From Syntrophomonas wolfei subsp. methylbutyratica (GTDB lineage: Bacteria > Bacillota > Syntrophomonadia > Syntrophomonadales > Syntrophomonadaceae): a DNA stretch of 64,000 bases. Shown piece by piece: positions 42,369 to 54,952 of this stretch (position 1 is its first letter; each line of letters opens with the position of its first letter). The notes beneath the pieces were generated by a model. The model did no database searches. It was not told where the DNA came from and saw only the letters and a program-made list of their open reading frames with translations. The stretch lies in the NCBI RefSeq assembly GCF_001570625.1, contig NZ_BBQT01000014.1, forward strand, positions 1 to 64,000. The letters are read 5' to 3'. A program made the position numbers and the translations under genes.

Positions 42369-42403
42369 AAGGCACAGTGGAATGATCTGCTGTGCCTTTT
42401 TCT
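42369..42403 (+). terminator. Intrinsic terminator after the capsid gene
   Basis: AAGGCACAG (42369-42377) pairs with CTGTGCCTT (42390-42398), followed by TTTTC. It lies 15 bp after the capsid stop and separates the zinc-ribbon/capsid unit from the recombinase genes. The rest of the gap to 42633 holds only a short GTAACG-ATT-CGTTAC palindrome at 42595-42609. Confidence 0.8.
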
Positions 42404-42633
42404 GATAGGAATATGTATTTTTCAAGATTGAATCTACATCAAATTTGCCGCAATTATGCTCAGTTTATCTCGGTTGTGGCTTTAATACCCCGTTTGAATC
42501 TGCGTTTTTTTACGCGTTGCCCCACGCCCGTTGTCCAGTCTAAAAGGTACAGAGATCAGACCACCCCCTACCGGTCAAAAAAACTATAAAGGGAGTAACG
42601 ATTCGTTACGCCATCTCGAAAGGAGGAATCCCT

Positions 42634-42792
42634 ATGGATGAAAAGACCATCAGCATCACCGAAAAAGCAATCGGTGACACGCTCTACATTATAGAATCGG
42701 CAGTCAGTAGCGCTGCCAAAGAGACTGCTTATGACAAGCTGAAACGCATGATACTAAGTGACGTTAAAAGCCTTGAAATGAAGGCTTCTTAG
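42634..42792 (+). CDS. Small TnpW-like protein next to the recombinase
   Basis: 52 aa, with AAAGGAGG before the ATG. The pattern ITEKAIGDTLYIIESAVSSA, then AKETAYDKLKRMILSDVK resembles TnpW, the tiny protein encoded near the serine recombinase in Tn4451-type transposons. The ACEs of this resemblance are length, position and the ...ET..DKLKRMI core. Function of TnpW proteins is unknown. Confidence 0.68.
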   Translation: MDEKTISITEKAIGDTLYIIESAVSSAAKETAYDKLKRMILSDVKSLEMKAS

Positions 42793-42846
42793 CCCATATC
42801 AACTTGACTTCTTCACAGTAGTACGGGAATATAGAGTACCGCTTGA

Positions 42847-44573
<1,727 letters not shown>

Positions 44574-44583
44574 CAGGGATTAA

Positions 44584-44620
44584 AAATCCCTAAGACGCAC
44601 CCTCTAAAGGGAGGTTCTTT
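44584..44620 (+). other. attR: right junction of the mobile element
   Basis: AAATCCCTAAG (44584-44594) is the element arm, inverted partner of 31981-31991. Core CCCTCTAAAGGGAG lies at 44600-44613. GTTCTTT (44614-44620) onward is chromosomal and continues into TTATTTT, the U-tract of the former SEC-C terminator. Confidence 0.88.
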
Positions 44621-44633
44621 TATTTTGAGGTCA

Positions 44634-45326
44634 CTATAGAAGCTCAGCCAGAGCGGCTGTTAATTCCTCTACCCCATCTCCGCTCTGGGCGGAAAATACC
44701 AAAGGCATTTCGGGTAAATCCAGGGTTTTACGGATTATCGCTATCTGTTTCATTCTGGCCCCTCGGGAAAGCTTGTCGGCTTTGGTCGCCACTATCAGTA
44801 GCGGTATCTGCAAATGTAACAGCCAGTCCTTCATTAAAATATCATTTTCTCCGGGTTCATGCCGAATATCCAGTAATTGAATCACACCCCGAAGCTGTTC
44901 CCGTTTACCAATATAAGCCTCAACCATTTTCTTCCAGCGGGCTTTTTCTTTCTGGGAAACCCGGGCATAACCATATCCCGGTAAATCCACCATAAACCAC
45001 TGATCGTTAATTAAATAATAATTAATCGTGCGGGTTTTGCCGGGAGTTGAACTGGACTTGGCCAGGTTTTTACGGTTGCAGATTTTATTGATCAATGAAG
45101 ATTTACCGACATTAGATCGGCCGGCCAGGGCAATTTCCGGGATATTGCCCGCCGGCAATTGATTAATATCTACATAAATTCCCTCTAATTCCGCCTTTTT
45201 TATTTTATAACCCGCCAGGGGGGCAAGGGGACAATCCTTTTGCCACCCTTTTGTGTTGTCCCCATGTGTTGCTTCGTTCTGCGGTTTCCGTCCTCCGCCT
45301 TCCGCCTTCCGTCCTCCGTTTAACAT
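44634..45326 (-). CDS. engB: Ribosome-assembly GTPase EngB (YsxC)
   Basis: 230 aa; the family is about 195-200 aa. G1 [12 protein letters not shown]3 [10 protein letters not shown]4 [11 protein letters not shown] and G5 FSAQSGDGV are present. It acts in 50S subunit maturation. Residues 1-32 ([20 protein letters not shown] and on) are an unusual extension encoded by a tandem heptamer array. The ATG overlaps the lonA stop as ATGTTAA, which supports it; no other clear start exists before [11 protein letters not shown]. The former terminator downstream was disrupted by the mobile element. Confidence 0.92.
   Translation of the reverse strand: MLNGGRKAEGGGRKPQNEATHGDNTKGWQKDCPLAPLAGYKIKKAELEGIYVDINQLPAGNIPEIALAGRSNVGKSSLINKICNRKNLAKSSSTPGKTRTINYYLINDQWFMVDLPGYGYARVSQKEKARWKKMVEAYIGKREQLRGVIQLLDIRHEPGENDILMKDWLLHLQIPLLIVATKADKLSRGARMKQIAIIRKTLDLPEMPLVFSAQSGDGVEELTAALAELL
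45284..45318. repeat. Heptamer array coding for the EngB N-terminus
   Basis: Read on the minus strand, GGACGGAAGGCGGAAGGCGG and neighbours repeat a GG[AC]GGAA-type heptamer. It is the same motif class as the array at 23185-23262 and lies within the first codons of engB, translating to [11 protein letters not shown]. Confidence 0.7.
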
Positions 45327-47758
45327 AGATCTTTATTGGCTTCGGGCTCTACCCTGTCCTGGTTCAGGTTCTCCCCTACCAGTTCAGGATTTAGCAATAC
45401 GCCGGGAAAGTCTTCACCTGGCTGAATAGGCTCCAACCTGAGCAGGGTTTCCTCCAATACTTCATCCATATGACTGACCAGAACCAGCTTAATTTTTCTC
45501 TTAACCGGAGCCGGTATTTCAGCCAGATCTTTTTTATTTTCCACCGGCAAAAGCACCTTGGCAATTCCCGCTCTATGAGCCGCCAGGATTTTTTCTTTTA
45601 ATCCGCCAATAGGCAGGATTCTGCCCCGCAGGGTTATTTCACCGGTCATAGCCACATCACTTCTGACCGGTAGGCCAGACATAGCTGAAGCCAGAGCCGT
45701 AGCCAAAGTTATTCCGGCGGATGGCCCATCCTTGGGGATGGCCCCTTCGGGAATATGGATGTGTACATCATATTTATCGCGAACTTCATCACTTATTCCC
45801 AGCTCATCTGCTTTAGAACGAACATAGGTTAAAGCTGCCTGAGCTGATTCCTTCATTACTTCACCCAGCTTGCCGGTCAGGGTCAAGTTTCCCTTGCCCT
45901 TCAGCAGAGCAACTTCAATAGATAATATGTCGCCCCCACTCTCCGTCCAGGCCAAACCAGTTGCTACCCCTACCTGGTTTTCACTTTCCGCTAATCCGTA
46001 ACGGTATCTGCCTGCTCCTAAAAAGCGATTTAAACTGTTAGAGGCAACATGAACAAAGGTATCTTTATCTTCCACCACCTGGCGAGCAACCTTACGGCAT
46101 ATAGATGCAATTTGCCTTTCCAGGCTTCTGACTCCGGCCTCCCGGGTATATTCGCGAATAATCCTGCGCAGGGTTCCTTCGGAAAATGATATATTACTTT
46201 CCTTTAGACCGTGCTCTTTTATTTGTTTTGGTACCAAATAATCAGTGGCGATGTGTACTTTGTCTTCCTCGGTGTAACCTGTTATTTCTATTATTTCCAT
46301 CCGGTCCAGTAAAGGACGAGGGATATTGAAAACTGAATTGGCCGTAGTAATAAACATTACCTTGGACAAATCAAAAGGGATTTCCAGATAATGATCACTA
46401 AAAATATAGTTCTGTTCGGGGTCTAAAACTTCTAGAAGAGCCGAAGCCGGATCTCCACGAAAGTCCATAGTCATCTTATCGATTTCATCCAGGAGAAAGA
46501 CGGGATTTTTGGAACCCGCTGTTTTCATACCCTGCAATATGCGGCCTGGCATAGAGCCCACATAGGTCCGGCGATGTCCTCTTATTTCGGCCTCATCCCG
46601 GATGCCTCCCAGGGACATACGGATAAATTTTCGCCCCAGTGAGCGGGCTACCGACTTGCCCAGAGAGGTCTTTCCTACGCCAGGAGGACCAACCAGACAG
46701 AGAATAGGGCCTTTCATTTTTTTGGCCAGTTTACGAATAGCCAAATACTCCAGAATCCTTTCTTTCGGTTTTTCCAAACCGTAATGGTCTTCCTCCAGTA
46801 TAGCTTCAGCTGCTTTTAAATCCAAACGATCACGGGTTTCGAAGGACCAGGGTAAAGACAAAATCCAATCCAGGTAGTTGCGCACCACCACGGCTTCGGC
46901 CACCATCGGCGGCATTTTTTCCAGCCTTTCCAACTCCTTAAAGGCCTTTTCCTCAGCATCTTTGGGCATATTGGCTTTCTTGATCCGTTCTCTGAATTCT
47001 TCAACTTCACTGCTGCGCTCGTCTTTTTCCCCTAATTCCTTTTGGATAGCCTTAATCTGTTCCCGCAAATAATATTCTTTTTGCGTCTTTTCCATCTGCT
47101 TGCGAACCCGGATATTGATTTTCCTTTCCAATTCCAAAACTTCCATTTCCTTGGCCAGCAGTTCGCAAAGATAATTCAATCGCTTATTAACATCGCTCAA
47201 TTCCAGTATACGCTGTTTTTCGTTTATTCTCAGATTAAGATGGGATGCAATTACATCAGCCAGTCTTCCCCCTTCTTCAATAGCTACTACTGAAACCACG
47301 GTTTCTGGAGGAATCTTTTTGCTCATCCTAACATATTGTTCAAATTGACCCACCAGGTTTCTCATGAGAGCTTCCAACTCAGGGCTTTTAAGCTTTTTAT
47401 CCTTTAATTCTTCTACCCGCACTTTCATATAAGGCTCATTAGTGAGATATGCATTAATTTCCGCTCGGAATAAGCCTTCAACCAGAACCCGCATGGTTCC
47501 ACCCGGCATTTTTAATATTTGTCTTATTTCAGCAACCGTACCTACTTCATAAATGTCTTCTTCGTCCGGCTCATCGGTTTGAGCTTCCTTCTGTGTTGCT
47601 AAAAATATCTCCTTGGAACCCAGCATAGCGTCTTCTATGGCATTTATGGACTTCTTTCGCCCTACATCCAAATGAATGACGGTATAGGGGAAAACCAATA
47701 CCCCGCGGAGAGGCAGCATAGGTAGTTCTCTATATGTTTGATGTTCTTCTGTTGGCAT
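45320..47758 (-). CDS. lon: ATP-dependent protease LonA
   Basis: 812 aa from ATG 47758 with GGGAGGTG upstream; a longer reading to 47779 lacks a site. The N-terminal substrate domain ([23 protein letters not shown] pattern) is followed by a coiled coil, AAA+ with Walker [14 protein letters not shown] (about residue 357) and Walker [11 protein letters not shown], and the Ser-Lys protease domain [13 protein letters not shown] (Ser near 680) and [14 protein letters not shown]. It degrades misfolded proteins. Position next to lonB and engB is usual in Firmicutes. Confidence 0.96.
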   Translation of the reverse strand: MPTEEHQTYRELPMLPLRGVLVFPYTVIHLDVGRKKSINAIEDAMLGSKEIFLATQKEAQTDEPDEEDIYEVGTVAEIRQILKMPGGTMRVLVEGLFRAEINAYLTNEPYMKVRVEELKDKKLKSPELEALMRNLVGQFEQYVRMSKKIPPETVVSVVAIEEGGRLADVIASHLNLRINEKQRILELSDVNKRLNYLCELLAKEMEVLELERKINIRVRKQMEKTQKEYYLREQIKAIQKELGEKDERSSEVEEFRERIKKANMPKDAEEKAFKELERLEKMPPMVAEAVVVRNYLDWILSLPWSFETRDRLDLKAAEAILEEDHYGLEKPKERILEYLAIRKLAKKMKGPILCLVGPPGVGKTSLGKSVARSLGRKFIRMSLGGIRDEAEIRGHRRTYVGSMPGRILQGMKTAGSKNPVFLLDEIDKMTMDFRGDPASALLEVLDPEQNYIFSDHYLEIPFDLSKVMFITTANSVFNIPRPLLDRMEIIEITGYTEEDKVHIATDYLVPKQIKEHGLKESNISFSEGTLRRIIREYTREAGVRSLERQIASICRKVARQVVEDKDTFVHVASNSLNRFLGAGRYRYGLAESENQVGVATGLAWTESGGDILSIEVALLKGKGNLTLTGKLGEVMKESAQAALTYVRSKADELGISDEVRDKYDVHIHIPEGAIPKDGPSAGITLATALASAMSGLPVRSDVAMTGEITLRGRILPIGGLKEKILAAHRAGIAKVLLPVENKKDLAEIPAPVKRKIKLVLVSHMDEVLEETLLRLEPIQPGEDFPGVLLNPELVGENLNQDRVEPEANKDLC

Positions 47759-47860
47759 AAATAAACACCTCCCAGGCACATCTATTCTACTATATGTGTT
47801 AATTCAGTGCAATAACGCCTGTAATCGATTTCCAGGCAGTTGCCGCTTTACTAGCAATCA

Positions 47861-49561
47861 TCAAGTTGAAACGCCAAGACCGGGCTCATTAATCGTTGGC
47901 AACGGTTTATCTGTAGTAGCGGGAAATACTTCCTGCTCAAGAAATGCCCAGGTAAAGACCTCATCCAAATCTCGAACCGGAATTACTTTTAAATCGGGAA
48001 AATCATCAAAAATATTAAGCCAGTTTTCTGCCGGAATAATAACCTTTTGCACACCAGCCCTGCGGGCAGCCTCAATTTTAGCTATAACTCCTCCCACCGG
48101 CTTAACTTTGCCATAGACAGAAATTTCCCCGGTCATAGCTAAAAGATTGTCTACTACTTTACCGGTGATACTCGAATAGATGGCAGTGGCCATACTTATA
48201 CCCGCCGAAGGTCCATCTACGGGAATACCCCCGGGGAAATTGAGATGGATATTGTAATCTCCAATTTCCAAATCATAAATAGACCTCAAAACAGTAAGGA
48301 CATTTTCAACCGCTCCTCGGGCCATGCTCTTACGCCGGAATTGTCTTTCCTGTCCTCCAACTTGTTCTTCATCTACCACCCCGGTAACCGTCCAGTTTCC
48401 CTGGCCTTTGGCCACAGGTAAAGCAGCCGCCTCTATCTCCAGTAAAGTGCCCATATTGGCGCCAAACACGGCCAGTCCATTAACTACCCCTACCATTGCT
48501 TCTTCCTTTATCTTGATTTCCCGGCGCGGTGAAAATCGGCCATTGTTTAAAACTTTTTCCACGATAGAGAGGCTTATTTTGCTTTCTTTTTCCACCTGGG
48601 CTATTCCCGCCGAGAGTTGAACCATATTAACCGCTTCCCTTCCATTACCGGCATAGCGGCTTATTTCCTCCAAAGCTGCAGTCTCCAGGGGAAAATTGAT
48701 TTTTTGTGCGGCATTAAGGGTTATCCGTTCTATATCTTCTTTGGCAAGGGGATTAAAAAAGATTTCCAGACAGCGTGAACGCAAAGCAGGCGATAATTCA
48801 TCCGGTGAGCGTGTGGTAGCACCCACCAGGCGAAAATCAGCGGGCAGCCCATGGTTAAATATTTCATGAATATATACCGGGATAGTCCGGTTGCATTCTG
48901 TATAATAAGCACTCTCCAACATAACTTTTCTATCTTCTAAAACTTTTAGCAATTTATTCATCTGTAAGGGATGTAATTCGCCTATTTCATCTATAAAAAG
49001 AATGCCCCCATGGGCTCGGGTACAGGCTCCCGGCTTGGGTTGGGGAATGCCGGCTGAACCCAGAGCTCCAGCCCCCTGATATATGGGATCGTGCACTGAA
49101 CCAATCAATGGATCAGCTATGTTTCTTTCATCAAAACGGCTTATAGTGGCATCAACTTCTACAAAGTTGGCATCTTTTCCAAATGGAGACAGGGGGTTTT
49201 TTTTAGCCTCTTCCAATACCAGCCGTGCAGCCGCAGTTTTACCTACCCCAGGAGGCCCAAATATTATAACATGCTGCGGATTCGGCCCGCAAAGAGCGGA
49301 ACGAAGAATGGAGACTGCTTCCTTTTGTCCGATAATATCATCCATCTGAGCAGGACGGGTCAAACTGGACAAAGGCTCGCTAAGTTTTATGTTACGCATC
49401 TGTCTTAACCTGGAACTCTCTTTTTCCGATTCCTTTACCATTACTGTTTTATGGCTCTGTTGGTTCTTCAAGAGATTCCAAAAATATAAGCCAATAACTA
49501 TCGCAAAGAACAACTGTATCAAATAGAGGATACCGCTATATTGGGCAAAAAATTCATTCAT
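47861..49561 (-). CDS. lonB: ATP-dependent protease LonB (membrane-anchored)
   Basis: 566 aa. One N-terminal membrane helix (ILYLIQLFFAIVIGLYFW, about residues 11-28) replaces the Lon N-domain. AAA+ Walker [13 protein letters not shown] is near residue 103; the protease domain has VDGPSAGISMATAIYS (catalytic Ser about 451) and VGGVIAKIEAARRAGV with the Lys. In Bacillus subtilis LonB is a forespore protease under sigma-F, so it hints at sporulation. It is monocistronic or coupled loosely to clpX upstream (gap 49562-49716 with a terminator). Confidence 0.94.
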   Translation of the reverse strand: MNEFFAQYSGILYLIQLFFAIVIGLYFWNLLKNQQSHKTVMVKESEKESSRLRQMRNIKLSEPLSSLTRPAQMDDIIGQKEAVSILRSALCGPNPQHVIIFGPPGVGKTAAARLVLEEAKKNPLSPFGKDANFVEVDATISRFDERNIADPLIGSVHDPIYQGAGALGSAGIPQPKPGACTRAHGGILFIDEIGELHPLQMNKLLKVLEDRKVMLESAYYTECNRTIPVYIHEIFNHGLPADFRLVGATTRSPDELSPALRSRCLEIFFNPLAKEDIERITLNAAQKINFPLETAALEEISRYAGNGREAVNMVQLSAGIAQVEKESKISLSIVEKVLNNGRFSPRREIKIKEEAMVGVVNGLAVFGANMGTLLEIEAAALPVAKGQGNWTVTGVVDEEQVGGQERQFRRKSMARGAVENVLTVLRSIYDLEIGDYNIHLNFPGGIPVDGPSAGISMATAIYSSITGKVVDNLLAMTGEISVYGKVKPVGGVIAKIEAARRAGVQKVIIPAENWLNIFDDFPDLKVIPVRDLDEVFTWAFLEQEVFPATTDKPLPTINEPGLGVST

Positions 49562-49633
49562 GAGTTTTTTCCTTTCCTTTCTGCTTTTTGTATTATTCCC
49601 TGAGCTCCAGTTTGGGATTAGAAAAAAACTCAG

Positions 49634-49661
49634 TAAAAAAAGGTAGCTTTCGCTACCTTTT
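49634..49661 (-). terminator. Intrinsic terminator after clpX
   Basis: On the minus strand AAAAGGTAGC, loop GAAA, GCTACCTTTT, followed by more T. It lies 56 bp after the clpX stop and separates tig-clpP-clpX from lonB. Confidence 0.9.
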
Positions 49662-49716
49662 CCACAAGATAATATTGCTTTTACTGCAAAACCTTTATTA
49701 TAGAACCTACCACAGA

Positions 49717-50967
49717 CTAGTTAACTTTTCGCCGCGCTTCCATAGTAACCAGCAGAGGTTGCTCCTTCTTTTCAATTACATCCCGGGTAATGGCCACTTT
49801 AGTAACATCCAGGCGAGAAGGAATCTCATACATTACTTCCAGCATAATATCTTCAATTATTGCCCTTAAACCTCGGGCCCCGGTATTCCGGCGCAGGGCT
49901 TCATCAGCAATAGCCTGCAGGGCATCTTCCTTAAATTCGAGATCCACCCCATCCAGTTCAAACAATTTTTTATACTGTTTGACCAGGGCATTCTTGGGCT
50001 CGGTGAGAATGCTTATCAAGGCATCAATATCCAATGCCTCCAGGGTGACAATAATGGGCACTCTTCCTACGAATTCAGGAATAAGGCCGTATTTCAATAA
50101 ATCCTGGGGAAGAATCATATTCAGGATTTCCCCGATTTTTTTCTCTTCCCGGCTCTTGATGTCAGCACCAAAACCCATGACCTTTTGTCCTATCCGGTTC
50201 TCAATTATCTTGTCTATACCTTCGAAAGCTCCCCCACAAATAAAGAGAATATTACTGGTGTCTATCTGAATAAACTCCTGATGGGGGTGTTTTCGCCCTC
50301 CCTGCGGAGGGACACTGGCTACAGTTCCTTCCAGAATCTTTAAAAGGGCCTGCTGCACCCCTTCGCCCGATACATCCCGGGTAATACTGGGATTATCTGT
50401 CTTACGCGCGATTTTATCGATTTCATCAATGTAGATTATTCCCTTTTCTGCTTTTTCAATATCGTAATCAGCGGATTGAATAAGCTTTAAGAGGATGTTT
50501 TCTACATCTTCGCCCACATAACCGGCTTCGGTTAGGGAGGTGGCATCAGCAATGGCAAAGGGAACATTCAATATCCGGGCCAAAGTCTGGGCCAGCAAGG
50601 TCTTGCCACTACCGGTCGGCCCCAGCATCATTATATTGCTCTTCTGAAGTTCCACATCATCCAGTTTCATCCCCAAGTTTATTCTTTTATAATGATTATA
50701 AACAGCGACAGCCAGAGACTTTTTGGCCCGATCCTGACCGATAACATAATCATCGAGAATCTCGCGAATATCTTGTGGTTTGGGAATATCCCCGAGTTCA
50801 AAACCCAGGTCATCTGCCAACTCTTCTTCAATTATCTCATTACACAACTCTATGCACTCGTCACAAATATACACACCCGGTCCAGCAACAAGTTTCTTAA
50901 CCTGGTCCTGAGTCTTGCCACAGAATGAACACTTCAATTGCCCTTTTTCATCCCCGTATCTGTGCAT
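49717..50967 (-). CDS. clpX: ClpX unfoldase subunit
   Basis: 416 aa. N-terminal zinc domain CSFCGK...CDECIELC (residues 13-42), AAA+ Walker [14 protein letters not shown] (about 115-127), Walker [12 protein letters not shown] and the ClpP-docking loop IGF equivalent MGFGAD region. It recognises and unfolds substrates for ClpP, encoded 25 nt upstream. Confidence 0.96.
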   Translation of the reverse strand: MHRYGDEKGQLKCSFCGKTQDQVKKLVAGPGVYICDECIELCNEIIEEELADDLGFELGDIPKPQDIREILDDYVIGQDRAKKSLAVAVYNHYKRINLGMKLDDVELQKSNIMMLGPTGSGKTLLAQTLARILNVPFAIADATSLTEAGYVGEDVENILLKLIQSADYDIEKAEKGIIYIDEIDKIARKTDNPSITRDVSGEGVQQALLKILEGTVASVPPQGGRKHPHQEFIQIDTSNILFICGGAFEGIDKIIENRIGQKVMGFGADIKSREEKKIGEILNMILPQDLLKYGLIPEFVGRVPIIVTLEALDIDALISILTEPKNALVKQYKKLFELDGVDLEFKEDALQAIADEALRRNTGARGLRAIIEDIMLEVMYEIPSRLDVTKVAITRDVIEKKEQPLLVTMEARRKVN

Positions 50968-50992
50968 AAATCCACCTCTCTTTGGCCAAAAG

Positions 50993-51595
50993 TTATTTCT
51001 TGCTGGTCTTCTTCGGATGGCTTATTACTTCATCTATAATACCATATTCTTTGGCCTCCTGGGCAGTCATAAAATAATCGCGATCGGTATCCTTTTGGAT
51101 TCGCTCCAGGGGCTGGCCGGTTCTTTCAGCCAATATTTTATTTAAAGATTCTTTCATATTCATTATACGCCGGGCATGGATTTCGATATCAGTGGCTTGT
51201 CCCTGGGTTCCCCCTGCCGGTTGGTGAATCATGATTTCCGCATTGGGGAGGGCATATCTCTTGCCTTTTTTTCCTGCCGCCAGGAGGAATGCTCCCATAC
51301 TGGCAGCCAAACCTACACAAATGGTGGAGACATCAGGGCGGATATATTGCAGAGTGTCATATATGGCCATCCCTGCCGTTATCGAACCGCCCGGGCTGTT
51401 GATATACAACGAAATGTCCTTGTCCGGGTCTTCCGCTTCCAAGAATAGAAGTTGGGCAATTACCAGATTGGCTACAGTATCGTCAATACCACTACCCAAG
51501 AATATTATCCGGTCTTTAAGCAGACGCGAATAAATATCGTAAGACCTTTCCCCTCGATTAGTTTGTTCCACTACCATAGGTACCAGATATGACAT
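50993..51595 (-). CDS. clpP: ClpP protease subunit
   Basis: 200 aa serine protease. Catalytic Ser in [11 protein letters not shown] (about residue 98), His in [11 protein letters not shown] (about 123) and Asp in KDTDRDYFM (about 172). It forms the tetradecameric chamber with ClpX. It is between tig and clpX, the classic order. Confidence 0.97.
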   Translation of the reverse strand: MSYLVPMVVEQTNRGERSYDIYSRLLKDRIIFLGSGIDDTVANLVIAQLLFLEAEDPDKDISLYINSPGGSITAGMAIYDTLQYIRPDVSTICVGLAASMGAFLLAAGKKGKRYALPNAEIMIHQPAGGTQGQATDIEIHARRIMNMKESLNKILAERTGQPLERIQKDTDRDYFMTAQEAKEYGIIDEVISHPKKTSKK

Positions 51596-51647
51596 AAATA
51601 ATCACCCCTTGAATTTTAATTCTTAATTAAACTTGTCACTTTGCGAG

Positions 51648-52964
51648 TTATTCAGCTGCCGCTGTGGCTATCTCTGCTGCTTCCTTAATTACAGCCTTGT
51701 CGATAAGGAAGTCAATCGCTTTATCTATTTTTAACCCGGTCCTGATGTTCTCGATGGCATCGCCCAGTTCTTCCTTTATCTTGTCTACTTCCATTCCAAA
51801 GCTATCGGCCAGTTTCATAATGTGTTCATTCAGTTCTTCTTCACTGACCTCCATCCCCTTTTCCTCAGCCAGTTTTTCCAGCATAAAATCACCTTTCACT
51901 GATTTCTCAGCTTCCGGCCATATTTTCTGGCTGAAGTCCTCCCGATTGCTGTTGGTAAACTGGAAATACTGCTCCAGAGTCAAGCCCTGATAAGCCATTC
52001 TTTGCTCAAAATCTTGCAACATCCGTTCCACCTGCATATTAATAACCGCATCGGGGACAGGAATATCACAGTTTTCCAGGGCCTTTTCCATTAGCTCGGT
52101 TTTAATACTCTCTTTACGGCGGCTTTCCGCCATCTCCTCCAGGTTCTTCCTAATATCCTGGCGCAACTCATCAATAGTATTAAACTGGCTAACTTCTTGG
52201 GCAAACTCATCATTAAGTTCCCTGGCTTCAGTCGTTTCAATTCTTTTAACGCTAACCTGGAAAACAGCCTCTTTGCCCGCTAGATCCTCGGCATGATACG
52301 ATTCCGGGAAAGTAACCAGCACATCCTTGCTTTCCCCGGCCTTCAACCCTACTAATTGTTCTTCAAAACCAGGAATAAAAGTATTGGAACCCAACTCCAG
52401 AGAATAGTCTTCTCCCCTGCCCCCGGCAAATGCTTCACCATCAATAAAACCTTCAAAATCAATGTTCAACTTATCTCCCATAGCAGCCGGTTCTTCTATT
52501 TTTTCTGCTACTTGAGCATAATGCCGACGCATATCTTCAAGTCTCTGAATAACATCCTCTTCTTTTACCTGAAAATCAGGTATTTCAACCTCTATGCCCT
52601 CTATTTCCCCTAACTTGACTTCCGGCTTGACCGGTACACGAGCATTGAACTTAAAGGGTTGGCCTGATTCCGGGTCATTGATGTCAAATTCCGGCTGGGC
52701 TATAGGCTTGATGTTTAATTCCTCCAGGGCCTTTTCATAGGCTTCTGGAACAATATATTCCAGAGCGTCCTGGAAAAGCACTTCCTTGCCAAATTGGAGT
52801 TCCAAGAGCTCTCTGGGTGCTTTTCCTTTACGAAAACCAGGAATAGCAACCTGTTTGACTACTTTGCGATAAGCGTACTGTAGCCCTTCCTCAACCTGCT
52901 CGGCACTAACCTCTATTTCAATGTAGGCCTCGCTGTTTTCTATCTTCTCTAATTTTGCGGTCAT
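51648..52964 (-). CDS. tig: Trigger factor
   Basis: 438 aa ribosome-bound chaperone and prolyl isomerase. Ribosome-binding signature FRKGKAPRE (GFRKGKAP), the FKBP domain with GDKLNIDFEGFIDGEAFAGGRGEDYSLELGS (pattern) and the helical C-domain. First gene of tig-clpP-clpX. Confidence 0.95.
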   Translation of the reverse strand: MTAKLEKIENSEAYIEIEVSAEQVEEGLQYAYRKVVKQVAIPGFRKGKAPRELLELQFGKEVLFQDALEYIVPEAYEKALEELNIKPIAQPEFDINDPESGQPFKFNARVPVKPEVKLGEIEGIEVEIPDFQVKEEDVIQRLEDMRRHYAQVAEKIEEPAAMGDKLNIDFEGFIDGEAFAGGRGEDYSLELGSNTFIPGFEEQLVGLKAGESKDVLVTFPESYHAEDLAGKEAVFQVSVKRIETTEARELNDEFAQEVSQFNTIDELRQDIRKNLEEMAESRRKESIKTELMEKALENCDIPVPDAVINMQVERMLQDFEQRMAYQGLTLEQYFQFTNSNREDFSQKIWPEAEKSVKGDFMLEKLAEEKGMEVSEEELNEHIMKLADSFGMEVDKIKEELGDAIENIRTGLKIDKAIDFLIDKAVIKEAAEIATAAAE

Positions 52965-53109
52965 TTATGCTCCTCCTAACCCTTTCATTAATTTAGCCTG
53001 GCTTGTTGCTGTATTTTACGAATACTGCACCTGACCTATATTATTGGTGTTTTTTGTTTCCTGAATAATCCTCTTAAGAATTTACCCTAATTTAACTTAA
53101 AACACAAGA

Positions 53110-53127
53110 CCCCGGCTGTTGCCGAGG
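53110..53127 (-). terminator. Hairpin between the lipoprotein gene and tig
   Basis: CCTCGGC, loop AACA, GCCGGGG on the minus strand, followed by a weak T/G-rich tract. It may end the slipin-lipoprotein transcript before tig. The remaining gap 52965-53265 shows nothing else of note. Confidence 0.55.
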
Positions 53128-53265
53128 TATAATAATGAAGCGAAAGATGAGATTAAAACCCGCATTCCTCGCCTGAGACAGGTGATATTCTACCGCTTTA
53201 GTAACTTCCAAGACTTTTTTTATACCTAAAAAATAATTAATTCCACAAGCATAAGTCAAGTTTGT

Positions 53266-53811
53266 CTATTTACCCTTTATTAATTCCAGGGTTGCAGCAT
53301 CTACCTGGCCTGTCGGAGTCAGATTGTGATCGCTCTGAAACCGGCTCAAGGCATTACCAAGCTCTTCTTCAGTAGCCGGCTTCTGTTGTAGATAATCCTG
53401 CTTTATCAATTCCTCTACTACAGCATCCAATTCCTCCACCGTAAGCAATTGAATATTAACCCGGGTATATGGTTCCTCTCTGTAGCTAGCGCGAGGTTTC
53501 CGCAGCGGAGCTGCCCCCGGCTCTGAAGAATCTTTGGAATCCGGGGAGGAAAGCTCACTACCCTCCCCCGGCCTAACCCCATATTTCAGGTGCTTCAATT
53601 CCTGGATATTCTCATCATGCGCCAGGTTTGTATCTTTTTTTATATTGGGGTCGGTAATAACTTCATCTAAAGCTGACATCTGTTTATCAGCAGGAGGCGG
53701 CAAGTCGGGACTCCTCTGCGGGTATTGAGCTACTTGCCCACCGCAGCCACCAAGTACGCCAAGTAAAAGAGCTGATGTAATTAATAATATCAAATTTCTT
53801 TTAATCGCCAT
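53266..53811 (-). CDS. Lipoprotein with peptidoglycan-binding-like C-terminus
   Basis: 181 aa. Signal peptide with lipobox LLGVLGGCGG (Cys near residue 23), then a Pro/Asp/Ser-rich, probably disordered middle. The C-terminal 55 residues resemble PG_binding_1: ELIKQDYLQQ, NALSRFQSDHNLTPTGQVDAATLELI. It starts 11 nt inside the end of the slipin gene, so both are cotranscribed and may work together at the membrane-wall interface. No precise family is recognised. Confidence 0.75.
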   Translation of the reverse strand: MAIKRNLILLITSALLLGVLGGCGGQVAQYPQRSPDLPPPADKQMSALDEVITDPNIKKDTNLAHDENIQELKHLKYGVRPGEGSELSSPDSKDSSEPGAAPLRKPRASYREEPYTRVNIQLLTVEELDAVVEELIKQDYLQQKPATEEELGNALSRFQSDHNLTPTGQVDAATLELIKGK

Positions 53812-54712
53812 TTTCCTTATCCTCCATTTTACTTACATAACCCAGAATAGAACCAGGATTCAAGGAATGCACCATATTGCTGGGAACAATAACCAGAGAA
53901 GCCTTTTCCTTTATTCCTTCATAAAGGATATTCATCGCTCTTAAACTGAACGCTTCCGGATTGTTATGATATCTGGTGGCGGCCTGGGCAAACTTGTCGG
54001 CTATTTCCAATTCTGCAGTTCCCAATATAACCCGAGCCCGGCGTTCTCTCTCTGCCTGGGCTTCTCGTGACATGGCATCCTGCAGTTCATCCGGTATCAT
54101 GACATCCCTAATTTCCACCGAACGAACGGAGACTCCCCAGGAATGGGTACGAGCATCGATCATAACTTTTAACTCTTCATCTATATGTTCTCTTCCGGCC
54201 AGCATAGCATATAGCTCAGTTTTTCCAATCATATCCCGCAGGGTGGTCTGAGCCGCCCAAAAAACCGCTTTCTGGTACTCCTCCACCTCCAGGGCCGCCT
54301 TCATAGGGTCATCCACCACCCAGAACATTACCGCATCCACATTTACCGGAACATTGTCCTTGGTCAAAGTTTTCTCCGCTGCAAAAAAGGTGGTTCTAAT
54401 CCGCATATCAATCCAGATGGGAGCTTCATCAATGATAGGAATTATGAAAAAAAGACCCGGTCCGGCCATTCTACGAAATTTACCCAGCCTTAAGACAACC
54501 ACCCGATCCCACTCCCGGGCTACCTTGAGCGACCAGGCTGCAAGTATGGCCGCTATGCCCAAAATTACCGTAAGCCAGATTTGCTGCATAATAATATAGG
54601 CGTAGATTGAAAAAGCTCCAATTATAATAAAAAGTAAAATTGCCGGCGCATTAAGCCTGTCTCCGCGATTCTTTGTCCAATCGGGCTCCCGATAATCTCC
54701 ATTATTAGCCAT
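53801..54712 (-). CDS. Slipin (stomatin/SPFH-family membrane protein)
   Basis: 303 aa. Two hydrophobic segments (about residues 22-55) anchor an SPFH/band 7 domain: EWDRVVVLRLGKFRRMAGPGLFFIIPIID and the slipin region MFWVVDDPMKAALEVEEYQKAV...LRDMIGKTELYAMLAGREHIDEEL (patterns), then AQAERERRARVILG. Such proteins organise membrane microdomains. Overlaps the downstream lipoprotein gene by 11 nt. No NfeD-type protease partner is adjacent. Confidence 0.92.
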   Translation of the reverse strand: MANNGDYREPDWTKNRGDRLNAPAILLFIIIGAFSIYAYIIMQQIWLTVILGIAAILAAWSLKVAREWDRVVVLRLGKFRRMAGPGLFFIIPIIDEAPIWIDMRIRTTFFAAEKTLTKDNVPVNVDAVMFWVVDDPMKAALEVEEYQKAVFWAAQTTLRDMIGKTELYAMLAGREHIDEELKVMIDARTHSWGVSVRSVEIRDVMIPDELQDAMSREAQAERERRARVILGTAELEIADKFAQAATRYHNNPEAFSLRAMNILYEGIKEKASLVIVPSNMVHSLNPGSILGYVSKMEDKENGD

Positions 54713-54873
54713 CTTTCATTTCCCCTTTCTAAAGCCCTCGTAAACCAAAAGCACCGGGGTTAATCCTTAAAGTTATCAAGCATCAGGTATTCTAAGCAGA
54801 GTCAAGTGTTATTATTTACTATGATATCAAAAATAATTCTTTTAGACTAAGTAATGTTATGTAAATTATACGA

Positions 54874-54915
54874 AAAAATGAGGGGGATGTCCTCTACCCT
54901 GGAACATCACCCCCC
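54874..54915 (-). terminator. Intrinsic terminator of the TPR gene
   Basis: On the minus strand GGGGGGTGATGT and ACATCCCCCT form a long stem with a 10-12 nt loop, followed by ATTTTTT (54874-54879). It lies 38 bp after the TPR stop. Confidence 0.85.
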
Positions 54916-54952
54916 GTTTTATCTTCTCCCGCTAGCCCCTTACACCTTGCAT

